Assembly (NCBI RefSeq): GCF_029911635.1
Contig: NZ_JARYTI010000008.1
Span: forward strand, 89,430-153,429
From: Sphingomonas sp. AR_OL41
GTDB taxonomy: Bacteria; Pseudomonadota; Alphaproteobacteria; Sphingomonadales; Sphingomonadaceae
Direction of reading: 5' to 3'
DNA length: 64,000 bases
Each line of letters begins with the position of its first letter. The stretch's first letter is position 1. Below the pieces are notes generated by a model. It saw nothing but the letters and a program-made list of their open reading frames with translations. It searched no databases and was not told where the DNA came from. Shown here piece after piece: positions 27,582-36,657 of the stretch. Both the position numbers and the translations under genes were made by a program.

Positions 27582-28589
27582 TCAGGCGCCGAGCGCGGCG
27601 ATCGCCTCGGCGAGCGGGCGGATCGCCTCGGCCTGCTGATCCCACGATATCACCAGCCGCACCTCGCCCGGTGCCCAGTCGTAAAAATCGAAGCCGAGGG
27701 CGCGCAGGCGTGCCGCCTCGTCAGGGCTGGCGCGCAGGAACACCTCATTGGCCTCGACCGGATGGACCAGCCGTGCGCCCGCCGCATCGGCGAGCAGCGT
27801 CGCCCCGGCGTTTGACGCATGGGCATTGTCGCGCCAGCGATCCTCATCGAGCAGCGCGAGCAGCTGCGCGGCGAGATAACGCCCCTTGGAAAAGAGCAGC
27901 CCCGCGCGCTTGCGGCGATAGAGCGTGGCGGCGGCGAGTTCGGGCTTGAAGAACACCAGGCATTCGGCGTTCATCCCGCCATTCTTGACGAAACCGAAGC
28001 TCAGCGCATCGACGCCGGCGCGCCACGTCATCTCGGCCGGGGTGCAGCCGCAATGCACCATCGCGTTGGCGAAGCGCGCGCCATCCATGTGCAGCCCGAG
28101 CCCGCGTGCCTTCGCCAGCGCGCCGATCGCGGCGACTTCGTCGGGCGTGTAGACGCGGCCATATTCGGTCGCGTTGGTGATCGAGATGGCGTGCGGCTGG
28201 ACCTGGTGGACGTCGTTGCGCGTCGCGTCGAGCAGGGCCGAAATCGTCTCGACCGTCAGCTTGGCACCCTCGCCTTCCGCCAGCAGCAGCTTGGCGCCAT
28301 GGGTATAGAATTCCGGCGCGCCGCATTCGTCATTCTGGATATGCGCGTCGCGGTGGCACACGACCGCGCCGTGCGGCGGGCACAGCGCGGCGAGCGCGAG
28401 GCAATTGGCGGCGGTGCCCGAGGGCACCCACAGCGCCTTTACCGGGGTTTCGAACAGGTCGGAGAAGCGCCCGTTTAGCTGCCTGCTCCACGCGTCGCCG
28501 TCATAGGCGGTGTCGAGCGTGTCGGCAGCAGCCATCGCGGCGAACACGGCGGGATGGACCGGGGCGGCGTTGTCGGAGAAGAAGCGCAT
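27582..28589 (-). CDS. ltaE: Low-specificity L-threonine aldolase
   Basis: The 335-residue PLP enzyme cleaves threonine or allo-threonine to glycine and acetaldehyde. Family marks are MRFFSDNAAPVHPAV at the start, DGDAWSRQLN, HMDGARFANA, and the PLP-lysine segment FGFVKNGGMNAE. Length is typical (330-350). It lies 80 bp from the EamA gene on the same strand; DMT exporters can move amino acids, but no functional link is shown. Confidence 0.93.
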   Translation of the reverse strand: MRFFSDNAAPVHPAVFAAMAAADTLDTAYDGDAWSRQLNGRFSDLFETPVKALWVPSGTAANCLALAALCPPHGAVVCHRDAHIQNDECGAPEFYTHGAKLLLAEGEGAKLTVETISALLDATRNDVHQVQPHAISITNATEYGRVYTPDEVAAIGALAKARGLGLHMDGARFANAMVHCGCTPAEMTWRAGVDALSFGFVKNGGMNAECLVFFKPELAAATLYRRKRAGLLFSKGRYLAAQLLALLDEDRWRDNAHASNAGATLLADAAGARLVHPVEANEVFLRASPDEAARLRALGFDFYDWAPGEVRLVISWDQQAEAIRPLAEAIAALGA

Positions 28590-28646
28590 GACGGTGCCTT
28601 GCTGTGCGGCGCGCGCGGCGTCAACGGGGGGCAGTTTCCTGCGGCG

Positions 28647-29945
28647 TCAGGCCGCGCCGGTGACCACGAACCCGAGGAACAGCGCCGAGGCCGCGATCAT
28701 CACCGCCGTCGCCGTCCAGCCGAAGGCAATTTGCCAGCGCGACACCTTCAACCGCCCCATCGCGCGTGGATTGCGCACGATCAGCATCATCACGACCATC
28801 ACCGGCCCGGCAAGAATGCCGTTGACCACCGCCGCCCAGTAGAGCGCGCGTGCCGGGTCGATCCCGACGCCGTTGAGCGACGCGCCGGCCAGCGTCGTTA
28901 CCGCGATCGTCGCGTAGAACAGCCGGGCCGAAAGCGGCTTGGCGTCAAGGCTTCCGGCGAGGCCCGCCATCTCGGTCACGGCATAGGCGGCCGAGCCGGC
29001 CAGCACCGGCACCGCGAGCAAGCCGGTGCCGATGATCCCGACGGCGAACATCGCAAAGGCGAATTGTCCGGCGATCGGGCGCAGTGCCTCGGCGGCCTGC
29101 GACGAGGTGGTGATGTCGCGCACGCCGCTGGCGTGGAGTGTGGCGGCAGTCGCGAAGACGATCGCCAGCGAGATGATCGTGCTGAACGCCATGCCGGTGA
29201 GCGTATCGAGCCGGATGCGCTTGAGCTCAGGCCCGGCCGCAGCGGCCGTCAGGCACAGCGGCTTGGCGTGGTGGCGATGCTGCTCCTCGATCTCCTGCGC
29301 GGCCTGCCAGAAGAACAGATACGGACTGATCGTCGTGCCGAGGATGGCGACGAAGGCGGTCGCATAAGCGGTGTTGAATTGTACTTCCGGCACGACCAGC
29401 GACCGCAGCGCATGCCCCCATGGGACATGCGCGACCGCCACCACGGCGACATAGGTGAACAGCGACAATGTCGTCCATTTCAGGATCGACGCGTAACGCG
29501 GGTAGCTCAGCCCGACCTCGAGCACGATGCACAGCATGCCGAACAACAAGGTATAAAGGGCGCCATTGCCGCCAACGAGCAGCTTCAGCGCCGCGCCCAT
29601 CGCGCTGAGATCGGCACCGAGATTGACGATGTTGGCGATCAGCAGCAGCGAGACCATGCACCAGAGAATCGGCCGGGGATAATGGCGGCGCAGGTTGCGC
29701 GCGATGCCCGCGCCGGTGACGCGCCCGATCTCGGCGGCGATCTGCTGGATCGCGACCATCAGCGGGAAGCTGAGCAGGAAGGTCCAGGCGAGCCCATAGC
29801 CGAACTCGGCACCGACCTGGCTGTGCGTGCCGATCCCGCTGGGGTCGTCATCCGCCGCGCCGGTGATCAGGCCGGGCCCGAGCGACTTCAGGAACGCGCG
29901 AAATCCGACGGCTGGCGGTGCTTCGGGTGGGGCGGGGTCGGTCAT
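28647..29945 (-). CDS. Nramp-related divalent metal transporter with altered metal site
   Basis: The 432-residue membrane protein of the Nramp (SLC11) fold has about eleven helices. The helix-1 motif reads DPSG (in AADDDPSGIGTHSQ) where classical Nramps have DPGN. The helix-6 segment reads LGTTISPYLFF, so the conserved methionine of the metal site is absent. These are the positions that give Nramps their preference for manganese and iron, so this member may carry another ion; magnesium-type Nramp relatives with changed sites are known. The start is ATG 29945 (MTDPAPPEAPP). Confidence 0.85.
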   Translation of the reverse strand: MTDPAPPEAPPAVGFRAFLKSLGPGLITGAADDDPSGIGTHSQVGAEFGYGLAWTFLLSFPLMVAIQQIAAEIGRVTGAGIARNLRRHYPRPILWCMVSLLLIANIVNLGADLSAMGAALKLLVGGNGALYTLLFGMLCIVLEVGLSYPRYASILKWTTLSLFTYVAVVAVAHVPWGHALRSLVVPEVQFNTAYATAFVAILGTTISPYLFFWQAAQEIEEQHRHHAKPLCLTAAAAGPELKRIRLDTLTGMAFSTIISLAIVFATAATLHASGVRDITTSSQAAEALRPIAGQFAFAMFAVGIIGTGLLAVPVLAGSAAYAVTEMAGLAGSLDAKPLSARLFYATIAVTTLAGASLNGVGIDPARALYWAAVVNGILAGPVMVVMMLIVRNPRAMGRLKVSRWQIAFGWTATAVMIAASALFLGFVVTGAA

Positions 29946-30053
29946 GCAGGACCGTCGCACGCGGCGCCGTGGGTGGCAACGCAACGATCGACCGTTTCAG
30001 GGTCGCGTCGACAGCAGGTGCGATCTGTCAAAGAACCGGTGGCCTCGCCCGCA

Positions 30054-30629
30054 TCAATGGACCGGGCGGCAATCGCGAAAGTCCGCTTGCCGGCGCATCG
30101 GCCCGACGAGCACGCCACGACGATCGATGCAGCCCCAGCGCCCACCGACATAGCTGCCATATTCGCCCGTCATCTTCACCCGGCAACCGATGCAGACCGT
30201 CGCGACGCCGCGCGCGAACGGATAGGCGCCATCATAGCGACGCGCGATGGCGAGTCCGAGGCGTTGGTCGATATAGCCGATCTTGCCGCTTCGTTGCGAC
30301 CGGGCGAGTCCGTCGGAAAAGCCCTCCGCGGCATTGTCCATCGTCATCACCGGGGCGGTCCGGCCGTCGCGTCGCACATGATACCAGCCATCGACATAGA
30401 TATTGGCCAGGCCATGCCGATCGAAGCCGAGCCGGCGGCGGTGAAACGGGCGCACGCTCATCCGACCGGCGCGGTCGAGCCGCGCGCAGTGTGCGAAGGT
30501 GCCGATATCGTCGTTGAAGGCATAGGTGCAGGAACGCAGCGACGCCTTGTGTCCCGCAGCGGCCGGGGAAACGACGGCAATCGAGGCGGCAACCGATGCG
30601 ATCACGCCGACGGCGCCCGCGTTGTTCAC
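30054..30629 (-). CDS. Secreted WG-repeat protein
   Basis: The 191-residue protein has a signal peptide (about residues 1-25, ending PAAAG) and WG-type repeats: K-I-G-Y-I-D-Q-R, then F-x-x-G-V-A, and R-W-G-C-I-D-R-R-G. Five cysteines in the mature region could form disulfides in the periplasm. The start is GTG 30629, which overlaps the stop of the penicillin-binding protein gene (GTGA), so it is translated behind it. That suggests an envelope role, perhaps as a partner or folding aid for that enzyme; this is inference. Confidence 0.7.
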   Translation of the reverse strand: MNNAGAVGVIASVAASIAVVSPAAAGHKASLRSCTYAFNDDIGTFAHCARLDRAGRMSVRPFHRRRLGFDRHGLANIYVDGWYHVRRDGRTAPVMTMDNAAEGFSDGLARSQRSGKIGYIDQRLGLAIARRYDGAYPFARGVATVCIGCRVKMTGEYGSYVGGRWGCIDRRGVLVGPMRRQADFRDCRPVH

Positions 30630-32770
30630 TTCTCGTCGCCGCGCCCCGGTGGCGGCGTGGCACGCTCCTCGCGGCGGTCGCGCGGCGGTGGCGGGTCGTT
30701 GCGCGGAGCGCGGTTGATCTGGATGCTGCCGTCGCGGCCGATATGCAGGTCGAGGCCGAGACCCGAGATATTGCCCTCGATCGGCAGCACGTCGTTGCCC
30801 GGGGCATCCGCGCTGTCAACCGCATCCGGATCCACCGCGTCGGTCACCGGTTGCGGCGCCTGTTTCGGCCCGACGCCGAGCCCGCTCTGCATGAAATCGC
30901 GCCACACCCGCGCCGGGATGCCGCCGCCTGACAGCCCGCGATTGGGGGTGTTGTCGTCATTGCCGACCCACACGCCGCACACCAGACCATTGGCGAAACC
31001 GATGAACAACGCGTCGCGGCTGTCCTGCGTCGTGCCGGTCTTGCCGAAGGTCGGAACCGACAGCGCCGCCTGGCGCCCGGTGCCGGTCTCGGCCGAGGCC
31101 GAGAGCAAATCGAGCATCTGCTCGCGTATGCGGCCGGTCAGCGGATGCTGGCTGTTGGCGATCTCGTCATACCAGCTGCGGCCCGGCATATCCTCCAGCC
31201 CGCGCACATGGACGGGGTAACTTTCGCCGGCGACCGCGGCATAGGCGGCCGTCAGTTCGAGCAGCGAGACGGTCGAGGTGCCGAGCGCGATCGTCGTCTC
31301 GCTCGGGATTGGGGTCGAGATGCCGAGATCGCGCGCCGCCTTGATTACCGCCGCGACGCCGACCTTCTGCGTGATCCGCGCCGCCGCGACATTGGACGAG
31401 CGCGCGAATGCCTGGCGCAGCGTGATCGGGCCGAGATAGCGCCCATCGGCGTTCTTCGGGCTCCAGTCGCCGATCGTCACCGGTTCGTCGTCGATCATCG
31501 AATCCGGCGTCATGCCCGAACGCAGGGCGGCGAGGTAGACGAACAGCTTGAACGCCGAGCCGGGTTGGCGCCGCGCCTGCGTCGCGCGGTTGAACGGGCT
31601 GTCGGCATAGCTCTTGCCGCCGACCATCGCGACGACGCGACCGTCGGGGCGCATCGCGACCAGCGCGATCTGCGCCTGGCGCACCCCGGCGCGCGCCACC
31701 GCGCGTTCGGCGGCGCGTTGCAGTCTTTTGTCGAGCGTCGTCTTGACCGTCGTCTCGGTGGCGATCTCGCCGGCATGGTCGCGCGCGGCGGGCAGCACCC
31801 AGTCGGCAAAATAGGTGCCGTCGGGCAGGCGCTGGCGCTCGGGCGGTACCGACAGCCGCGCCGGGCCGACATCCGCCGCGTCGTCCGCGCTGAGGAAGTG
31901 CGCGGCGACCATCGCCGCGACGACGAGCTTCTGCCGTGCGCGCGCGCCCTCGATATTGCCGGTCGGGGCGAGCCGCGACGGCGCCTTGACCAGCCCGGCA
32001 AGCATCGCCGCCTGGCCGATCGACAGGTCTTCGGGCTTGCGGTTGAAATAGTGCCGCGCCGCCGCGCTGAGCCCGTAAACGTTATCGCCGAAATAGACGT
32101 TCGACAGGTAGCGCGACAGGATCTCGTCCTTCGACAGCCACGCCTCGAGCCAGAAGGAGATCAGCAGCTCGCGGAACTTGCGGCCGGCGGTGCGATCCGA
32201 ATCGAGAAAGGCGTTCTTGGCGAGCTGTTGTGTGATCGTGCTGCCGCCCTCGTGCAGCCCGCCGCGCGACAAATTGTGCATGAAGGCGCGCGCGACGCCG
32301 CGCGGATCGACCCCCCAATGCGAACGGAAGCGGCGGTCCTCGATTGCAAGAAAGGCGTTGGTGATGTGCTTGGGCAATTTCGCTGCATCGACCGGCTTGC
32401 CGATGATCGCGCCGTGCCGCGCGATCGGCGTATCGTCGTCGGCCAGCAGCGTGATGCTCGGCGGGGTCGGCGGCTGAAGCGATTTGGACAAAGGCGCGGT
32501 GATCGCCAGCCAGGCGACCGCGACGACGAACAGCATGACCATCACCGCCAGCCCGCGCATCACCCAGCGCAGCCGACGGCGCGGGCGCTGCACCACCGGC
32601 AGGTTGCTGGTATAAGCGTGGTTGGGGAAATCTTCGGGTTCGTCGCGGTCGTCGGGCGGATCGCGCCGATAGTCCGACGCGTAGCGCGACGGCGGCGGCA
32701 TGCCGCCGGTCAGCTCGAGCGGATCACGACCTTGCGCCGGGCCATCGGGATCGAAGGGATAGGAACGCAT
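30626..32770 (-). CDS. Class A penicillin-binding protein (PBP1A type)
   Basis: The 714-residue bifunctional peptidoglycan synthase has an N-terminal cytoplasmic tail rich in Asp and Arg, one membrane anchor (about 70-92), then a GT51 glycosyltransferase domain with catalytic E144 (AIEDRRF) and the GGSTITQQLAKN motif. The transpeptidase domain has SxxK at S405 (PGSAFK), SxN in ARSSNVA and KTG near 577 (GKTGTTQD). The C-terminal 90 residues are proline- and aspartate-rich. It overlaps the WG-repeat gene. The LacI-type regulator gene is divergent, 121 bp away. Confidence 0.95.
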   Translation of the reverse strand: MRSYPFDPDGPAQGRDPLELTGGMPPPSRYASDYRRDPPDDRDEPEDFPNHAYTSNLPVVQRPRRRLRWVMRGLAVMVMLFVVAVAWLAITAPLSKSLQPPTPPSITLLADDDTPIARHGAIIGKPVDAAKLPKHITNAFLAIEDRRFRSHWGVDPRGVARAFMHNLSRGGLHEGGSTITQQLAKNAFLDSDRTAGRKFRELLISFWLEAWLSKDEILSRYLSNVYFGDNVYGLSAAARHYFNRKPEDLSIGQAAMLAGLVKAPSRLAPTGNIEGARARQKLVVAAMVAAHFLSADDAADVGPARLSVPPERQRLPDGTYFADWVLPAARDHAGEIATETTVKTTLDKRLQRAAERAVARAGVRQAQIALVAMRPDGRVVAMVGGKSYADSPFNRATQARRQPGSAFKLFVYLAALRSGMTPDSMIDDEPVTIGDWSPKNADGRYLGPITLRQAFARSSNVAAARITQKVGVAAVIKAARDLGISTPIPSETTIALGTSTVSLLELTAAYAAVAGESYPVHVRGLEDMPGRSWYDEIANSQHPLTGRIREQMLDLLSASAETGTGRQAALSVPTFGKTGTTQDSRDALFIGFANGLVCGVWVGNDDNTPNRGLSGGGIPARVWRDFMQSGLGVGPKQAPQPVTDAVDPDAVDSADAPGNDVLPIEGNISGLGLDLHIGRDGSIQINRAPRNDPPPPRDRREERATPPPGRGDEK

Positions 32771-32891
32771 CGCCTGTCTCTCACTCGGCCTGTATGTGTA
32801 TTACATGAATACGACAGCTTGTGCAAGTCGGCGTGGACGCGAGGGCTGCGTTGCGGCACATCATGGCCGCTATACCAGCGGAGGGGCGGGC

Positions 32892-33905
32892 TTGCGAGTA
32901 ACGATCAAGGACGTGTCGCGAAGCGCCGGGGTTTCGATCAAGACGGTGTCGCGCGTCCTCAACAACGAGAAATATGTCGGGGCCGAGACGCGGACGCGCG
33001 TCGAGGCGGCGGTCGCCGCGCTCAATTTCCGCCCCAGCGCGGCGGCGCGCTCGCTCGCCGGCAAGCGCAGCTGGCAGATCGCGCTGATCTGCGACAATCC
33101 CAGCCCCTATTATGTCTATGAGATGCAGTCGGGCATCCGCGATCGCTGCGCGCAGGACGGCGTGCGCATGATCGCCCAGCCCTATGACCGCGATTCGGCG
33201 ACGCTGCTCGACGATGTCGAGAGCCTGGTCGATGCGACGCACGTCGACGGGCTGATCCTGACCCCGCCGGTGACCGATTATCCGCAGGTATTGGATCTGT
33301 TGCAGCGCCGCGGCGTGCGTTTCGTGCGCATCTCGCCGGGAACGCAGCCCGACCTCGCCCCATCGAGCTTTCTCGACAATGAGGCGGCGGCGACGGCGAT
33401 GACGCGGCATCTGATCGGGCTGGGGCACCGGCGCATCGGCTTCGTCGCCGGGCACAAGAGCTATGCGACCAGCGCGCAACGCCTCGCGGGCTATATGCGC
33501 GCGCTGCAGGAGGCCGGGATCGAACTCGACCTCGGCCTGGTCAAGCAGGGCGGTTACGACTTCGCCTCGGGGTCGGTCGCCGGAGAGGAACTGCTCGGGC
33601 TCGACCGCCCGCCAAGCGCAATCTTCGCGTCGAACGACGACATGGCGGCGGGCGTGCTCGCGGTGGCGCATCGCCGCGCGATCGCGGTGCCCGACACGCT
33701 GTCGGTCGCCGGCTTCGGCGACGATGCGCTGGCCGGCTATGTCTGGCCGCCGCTGACCACGATCCGCCAGCCGACGCGGCGCATGGGCTATGAGGCGGCC
33801 GACATGCTGCTGTCCGACGAGACGCCGGTGGTCGAGCGCCGCGAGGTGCCGTTCGAGCTGATCGTGCGCGGCTCGACCGGGCCGCTTTATCCGATCAGGA
33901 CGTAG
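32892..33905 (+). CDS. LacI-family transcriptional regulator
   Basis: The 337-residue repressor-type regulator has a LacI helix-turn-helix at residues 3-28 (TIKDVSRSAGVSIKTVSRVL), a hinge with the family's SLAGKRS-type linker, and a periplasmic-binding-protein-like sensor domain. It starts at TTG 32892, preceded by GGAGGGG, which places the helix-turn-helix at the exact N terminus. It opens a region of uptake and oxidoreductase genes. Three palindromes with the central CG typical of LacI operators (35311, 39494, 40667) make it the likely controller of those genes. The inducer is inferred to be a sugar or sulfosugar taken up by the locus. Confidence 0.93.
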   Translation: MRVTIKDVSRSAGVSIKTVSRVLNNEKYVGAETRTRVEAAVAALNFRPSAAARSLAGKRSWQIALICDNPSPYYVYEMQSGIRDRCAQDGVRMIAQPYDRDSATLLDDVESLVDATHVDGLILTPPVTDYPQVLDLLQRRGVRFVRISPGTQPDLAPSSFLDNEAAATAMTRHLIGLGHRRIGFVAGHKSYATSAQRLAGYMRALQEAGIELDLGLVKQGGYDFASGSVAGEELLGLDRPPSAIFASNDDMAAGVLAVAHRRAIAVPDTLSVAGFGDDALAGYVWPPLTTIRQPTRRMGYEAADMLLSDETPVVERREVPFELIVRGSTGPLYPIRT

Positions 33906-33928
33906 CTCCCCGGTTTTCGGAAAGAAGA

Positions 33929-34087
33929 TTTGTTCGCGCGGAGGCGCGAAGGCGCGGAGGGGTTGCGTGCCGGGTTAGGTCGCGCGTCAGCAAATCGACT
34001 CACGCGCGCCGCGTCGGTTGCGGTTTTTGCTGACGCGGAACATTCGCCACAGAGGCGAGCTCTCCGCGCCTCCGCGCGAACAAAAAA
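33929..34087. repeat. Palindromic repeat family A, copy 2
   Basis: The left arm TTGTTCGCGCGGAGGCGCG (from about 33929) faces the right arm CGCGCCTCCGCGCGAACAAA (to about 34087), with a decayed centre. It occupies the gap between the convergent regulator and YeiH-family genes and matches the copies at 17493 and 45628. Confidence 0.75.
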
Positions 34088-34126
34088 GGCGCGACCTCGC
34101 CCTGCGCGGTGCTGTGGCGAAAGGAA

Positions 34127-35173
34127 CTAGCCGATCAGAAAATAGGCCGCCGCCACCGCCAGCACGAAGGCGACGAGCGTGGCGGCGAGGATGACGAACA
34201 GCGGGCGCGGGCCGGCCTCGAGCAGTTGCGACAGCGGCGATCGGATCGCCGTCGCGGTGACCGCGGCGGCGAGCAGGCCGGCGGCGGTCTTCTCCGCCGC
34301 GGTCGCGACGAACGGCGGGATGATCCCGGTCGAGTTGATCCCGGCGAGCACGAAGAAACCGACCACGAACCACGGCAGCCCGACCTTCTTCGCGCCGCTG
34401 GCGTCCTTGCCGAGGAACATCGCGACGATCGCCAGCACCGGTGCGAGCAGCGCGACGCGCGTCAGCTTGACGATCGCGGCGATCTGCCCGGCGCCTTCGG
34501 AATAGGAATAACCCGCGCCAAGCGCCTGGGCGACGTCGTGGATCGCCGCACCGAGCATGAAGCCGGCCTTGAGGTCGCTCATGTGCAGCGCATGCGCGGC
34601 AAGCGGGTAGACCATCATCGCCGTCGCGCTCATCGCCGAGATGCCGACCAGCACCAAGGTGAGCTGCGCCTGGCTGGTGCGCTTCTCGCCCAGCGTCGTC
34701 GCCAGCGCCATCGCCGCGCTGGCGCCGCAGATCGCCACCGCGCCGCCGGCGAGCGTGCCGAACGCGGCATCGAAGCCGAGCCGCCGCGCGACGAGGATTC
34801 CCGCGCCCATCGTCAGCGCGACGATCGCCAGCACGCACAGCAACGCGACCGGACCAAGCGCGACGATCTGGCCGAGCGTGATGCGCACCCCAACCAGCAC
34901 GATGCCCCAGCGCAATAGCGAGCGCGAGGCGAAGGCGAGACCGGGGGTGAGCCGCACATCGGCCGACAGGAAATTGAGCGCGAGGCCGATCAGCAGCGCC
35001 ATCAGCGTCAGCGGCACGCCATAATGATCCGACAGGAATCCGGCGGCGAGCGTACCCGCCGCAACGATCGTCAGCCCCGGCCAATAACCGCGCCACGTCG
35101 CCTGCGGCGACGGCTCGATATCGCCGTAGAGATCCGCCGCCATCGGCAGCGGCCGCTTGGTGGAAAGTGCCAT
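34127..35173 (-). CDS. YeiH/UPF0324-family membrane transporter (putative sulfur anion exporter)
   Basis: The 348-residue membrane protein has about ten helices and the family's marks: G-A-A-I-H-D-V-A-Q-A-L-G-A-G-Y, G-G-A-V-A-I-C-G-A-S-A, and L-L-R-W-G-I-V-L-V-G. Members of this family are often annotated as putative sulfate exporters and recur beside sulfonate-degradation genes, but transport has rarely been proved. Here it sits between the LacI regulator and the MFS gene of a locus that also encodes an SsuD-like monooxygenase and a sulfite dehydrogenase. Sulfite or sulfate export is therefore a sensible guess. Confidence 0.82.
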   Translation of the reverse strand: MALSTKRPLPMAADLYGDIEPSPQATWRGYWPGLTIVAAGTLAAGFLSDHYGVPLTLMALLIGLALNFLSADVRLTPGLAFASRSLLRWGIVLVGVRITLGQIVALGPVALLCVLAIVALTMGAGILVARRLGFDAAFGTLAGGAVAICGASAAMALATTLGEKRTSQAQLTLVLVGISAMSATAMMVYPLAAHALHMSDLKAGFMLGAAIHDVAQALGAGYSYSEGAGQIAAIVKLTRVALLAPVLAIVAMFLGKDASGAKKVGLPWFVVGFFVLAGINSTGIIPPFVATAAEKTAAGLLAAAVTATAIRSPLSQLLEAGPRPLFVILAATLVAFVLAVAAAYFLIG

Positions 35174-35186
35174 GTCGCCCTCATGC

Positions 35187-35277
35187 CCGTTTGGGCTGAG
35201 CTTGTCGAAGCCCCGCCCTTGCGGGACGCGGCGACGAGGATGGAAGGACAGCCCTTCGACAAGCTCGGGGCGAACGG
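35187..35277. repeat. Palindromic repeat family C (GAGCTTGTCGAAG)
   Basis: Two 24-bp arms (35187-35210 and 35254-35277) share GAGCTTGTCGAAG and its complement CTTCGACAAGCTC, separated by 43 bp. They sit between the divergent YeiH-family and MFS genes, just upstream of the MFS operator. Confidence 0.75.
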
Positions 35278-35310
35278 ATAGCTTTTCATTAGCGTAGCGA
35301 CCGGCAATAT

Positions 35311-35322
35311 GACAACGCTATC
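35311..35322. promoter_or_regulatory. Putative LacI-type operator before the MFS gene
   Basis: GACAACGCTATC, a near-palindrome with a central CG. It differs from the perfect site at 39494 by two symmetric changes, one in each half. It ends 23 bp before the MFS start codon, a position where bound repressor would block transcription. Confidence 0.6.
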
Positions 35323-35345
35323 GGAAAATAAGCGGGAGTGGAGAG

Positions 35346-36614
35346 ATGGCCGATAATCAGGCGGGCGCCGGGGAGCGCGCAGGCGGCGGCGCGGCGCGCT
35401 GGATCATCGTGGCGATGATCTTCGTCGCGATCATGCTCAACTATGTCGATCGCCAGATTCTCGCGCTGCTCAAGCCGACGCTCGAGCTGCAATTCAAATG
35501 GTCCGACGCCGATTATGCCAATATGGGCACGGCCTTCCAGGTCGCGACCGCCTTCGCCTTCCTCGGCACCGGCTGGTTCCTCGACCGGGTCGGGTTGCGG
35601 CTTGGCTTCGCGCTTGGCGTCGCGATCTGGAGCCTGGCCGGCATGGGCCATGCCTTTGCCACTAGCGTGACCGGCTTCTTCAGCGCGCGCATCCTGCTCG
35701 GCATGGCCGAATCGGTCGGCACGCCCGCCGCGGTGAAATCGGCGGCGACCTATTTCAACCATCGCGACCGCCAGCTCGCGCTCGGCATCGGCAATACCGC
35801 GCCCAATATCGGCGCGATCGTCACGCCCTTGTTCATTCCCGCGCTGGCGGTGGCCTATGGCTGGCAGGCGGCGTTCCTGCTCGCCGGCGGGCTCGGGCTG
35901 TTATGGGTGGTGGTCTGGTTCGCGATCCGCGTGAAGCCGGTCGCGCTCGACGCACTGTCGCCGGCGCCGGTGCCGTGGCTGAGCGTGCTGCGCAGTCGCA
36001 ACACCATGGCGATCGCCATCGCCAAGGTGCTGTCGGACCAGGTGTGGTTTTTCATGCTGTTGTGGCTGCCCGACCTGTTCCACCGGCTGTTCGGGATGAG
36101 GCAGGGCACGCTCGGCCTGCCGATCGCGCTCGTCTATGTCATGGCGGCGTGCGGCGCGCTGACCGGCGGGTACATCCCGTCGCGGCTGATGAAGGCGGGC
36201 TGGAGCGTCAACCGCGCGCGCAAGACGACGATGCTGCTCTACGCGCTGCTCGTGCTGCCGGTGGCGACGGTGCAGTCGCTGCAGAGCCCGTGGATCGCGG
36301 CGCTGGTGCTCGGCCTCGGGCTGTTCGCGCACCAGGGTTTCTCGACCAACGTGTTCGGCGTGACGACCGACATCACCCCGGCGCGCTCGGTCGGCTCGAC
36401 GATCGGCATCGCGGCATTCTGCGGCAATCTCTGTTCGGTCGGGATGATCCAGTTCGCCGGCTGGTCGCTGTCGCACGGCTTCGGTTATGCGCCGATGCTG
36501 GCGATCTGCGCGGTGTCGTATCTGCTGGCGCTGCTCGCGATCCAGCTGATCATCCCGGTGATCGTGCCGGTCGATGAGAGCGAGCGCGGCGATGGGCTGG
36601 CGATGGGGCATTGA
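35346..36614 (+). CDS. MFS transporter of the ACS/hexuronate (ExuT-like) type
   Basis: The 422-residue protein has twelve predicted helices. The first carries LNYVDRQILA, typical of the anion:cation symporter branch that imports organic anions such as hexuronates, and FLDRVGLRLGFALG follows in the loop between helices 2 and 3. The substrate is thus likely a negatively charged sugar or acid, which fits a sulfonated sugar as well as a hexuronate. A putative LacI operator lies 23 bp upstream. ATG 35346 follows AGCGGGAGTGGAGAG. It is presumed to be the inner-membrane importer for what the TonB receptor brings into the periplasm. Confidence 0.88.
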   Translation: MADNQAGAGERAGGGAARWIIVAMIFVAIMLNYVDRQILALLKPTLELQFKWSDADYANMGTAFQVATAFAFLGTGWFLDRVGLRLGFALGVAIWSLAGMGHAFATSVTGFFSARILLGMAESVGTPAAVKSAATYFNHRDRQLALGIGNTAPNIGAIVTPLFIPALAVAYGWQAAFLLAGGLGLLWVVVWFAIRVKPVALDALSPAPVPWLSVLRSRNTMAIAIAKVLSDQVWFFMLLWLPDLFHRLFGMRQGTLGLPIALVYVMAACGALTGGYIPSRLMKAGWSVNRARKTTMLLYALLVLPVATVQSLQSPWIAALVLGLGLFAHQGFSTNVFGVTTDITPARSVGSTIGIAAFCGNLCSVGMIQFAGWSLSHGFGYAPMLAICAVSYLLALLAIQLIIPVIVPVDESERGDGLAMGH

Positions 36615-36657
36615 GTCAGCGCTGGCGCTGAGCGCCGGGCGCGGTTAATCTCGCCCC

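Noticed and set aside
32797..32824. Possible extra LacI operator (GACAGCTTGTGC) upstream of the regulator gene
   Set aside because: Only the left half matches and the central CG is missing, so autoregulation cannot be supported; GTATT/AATAC nearby is short.
28554..33121. Long plus-strand frames opposite the Nramp, WG-repeat and PBP genes
   Set aside because: They lie over well supported minus-strand genes, with no recognisable family and no ribosome-binding sites.
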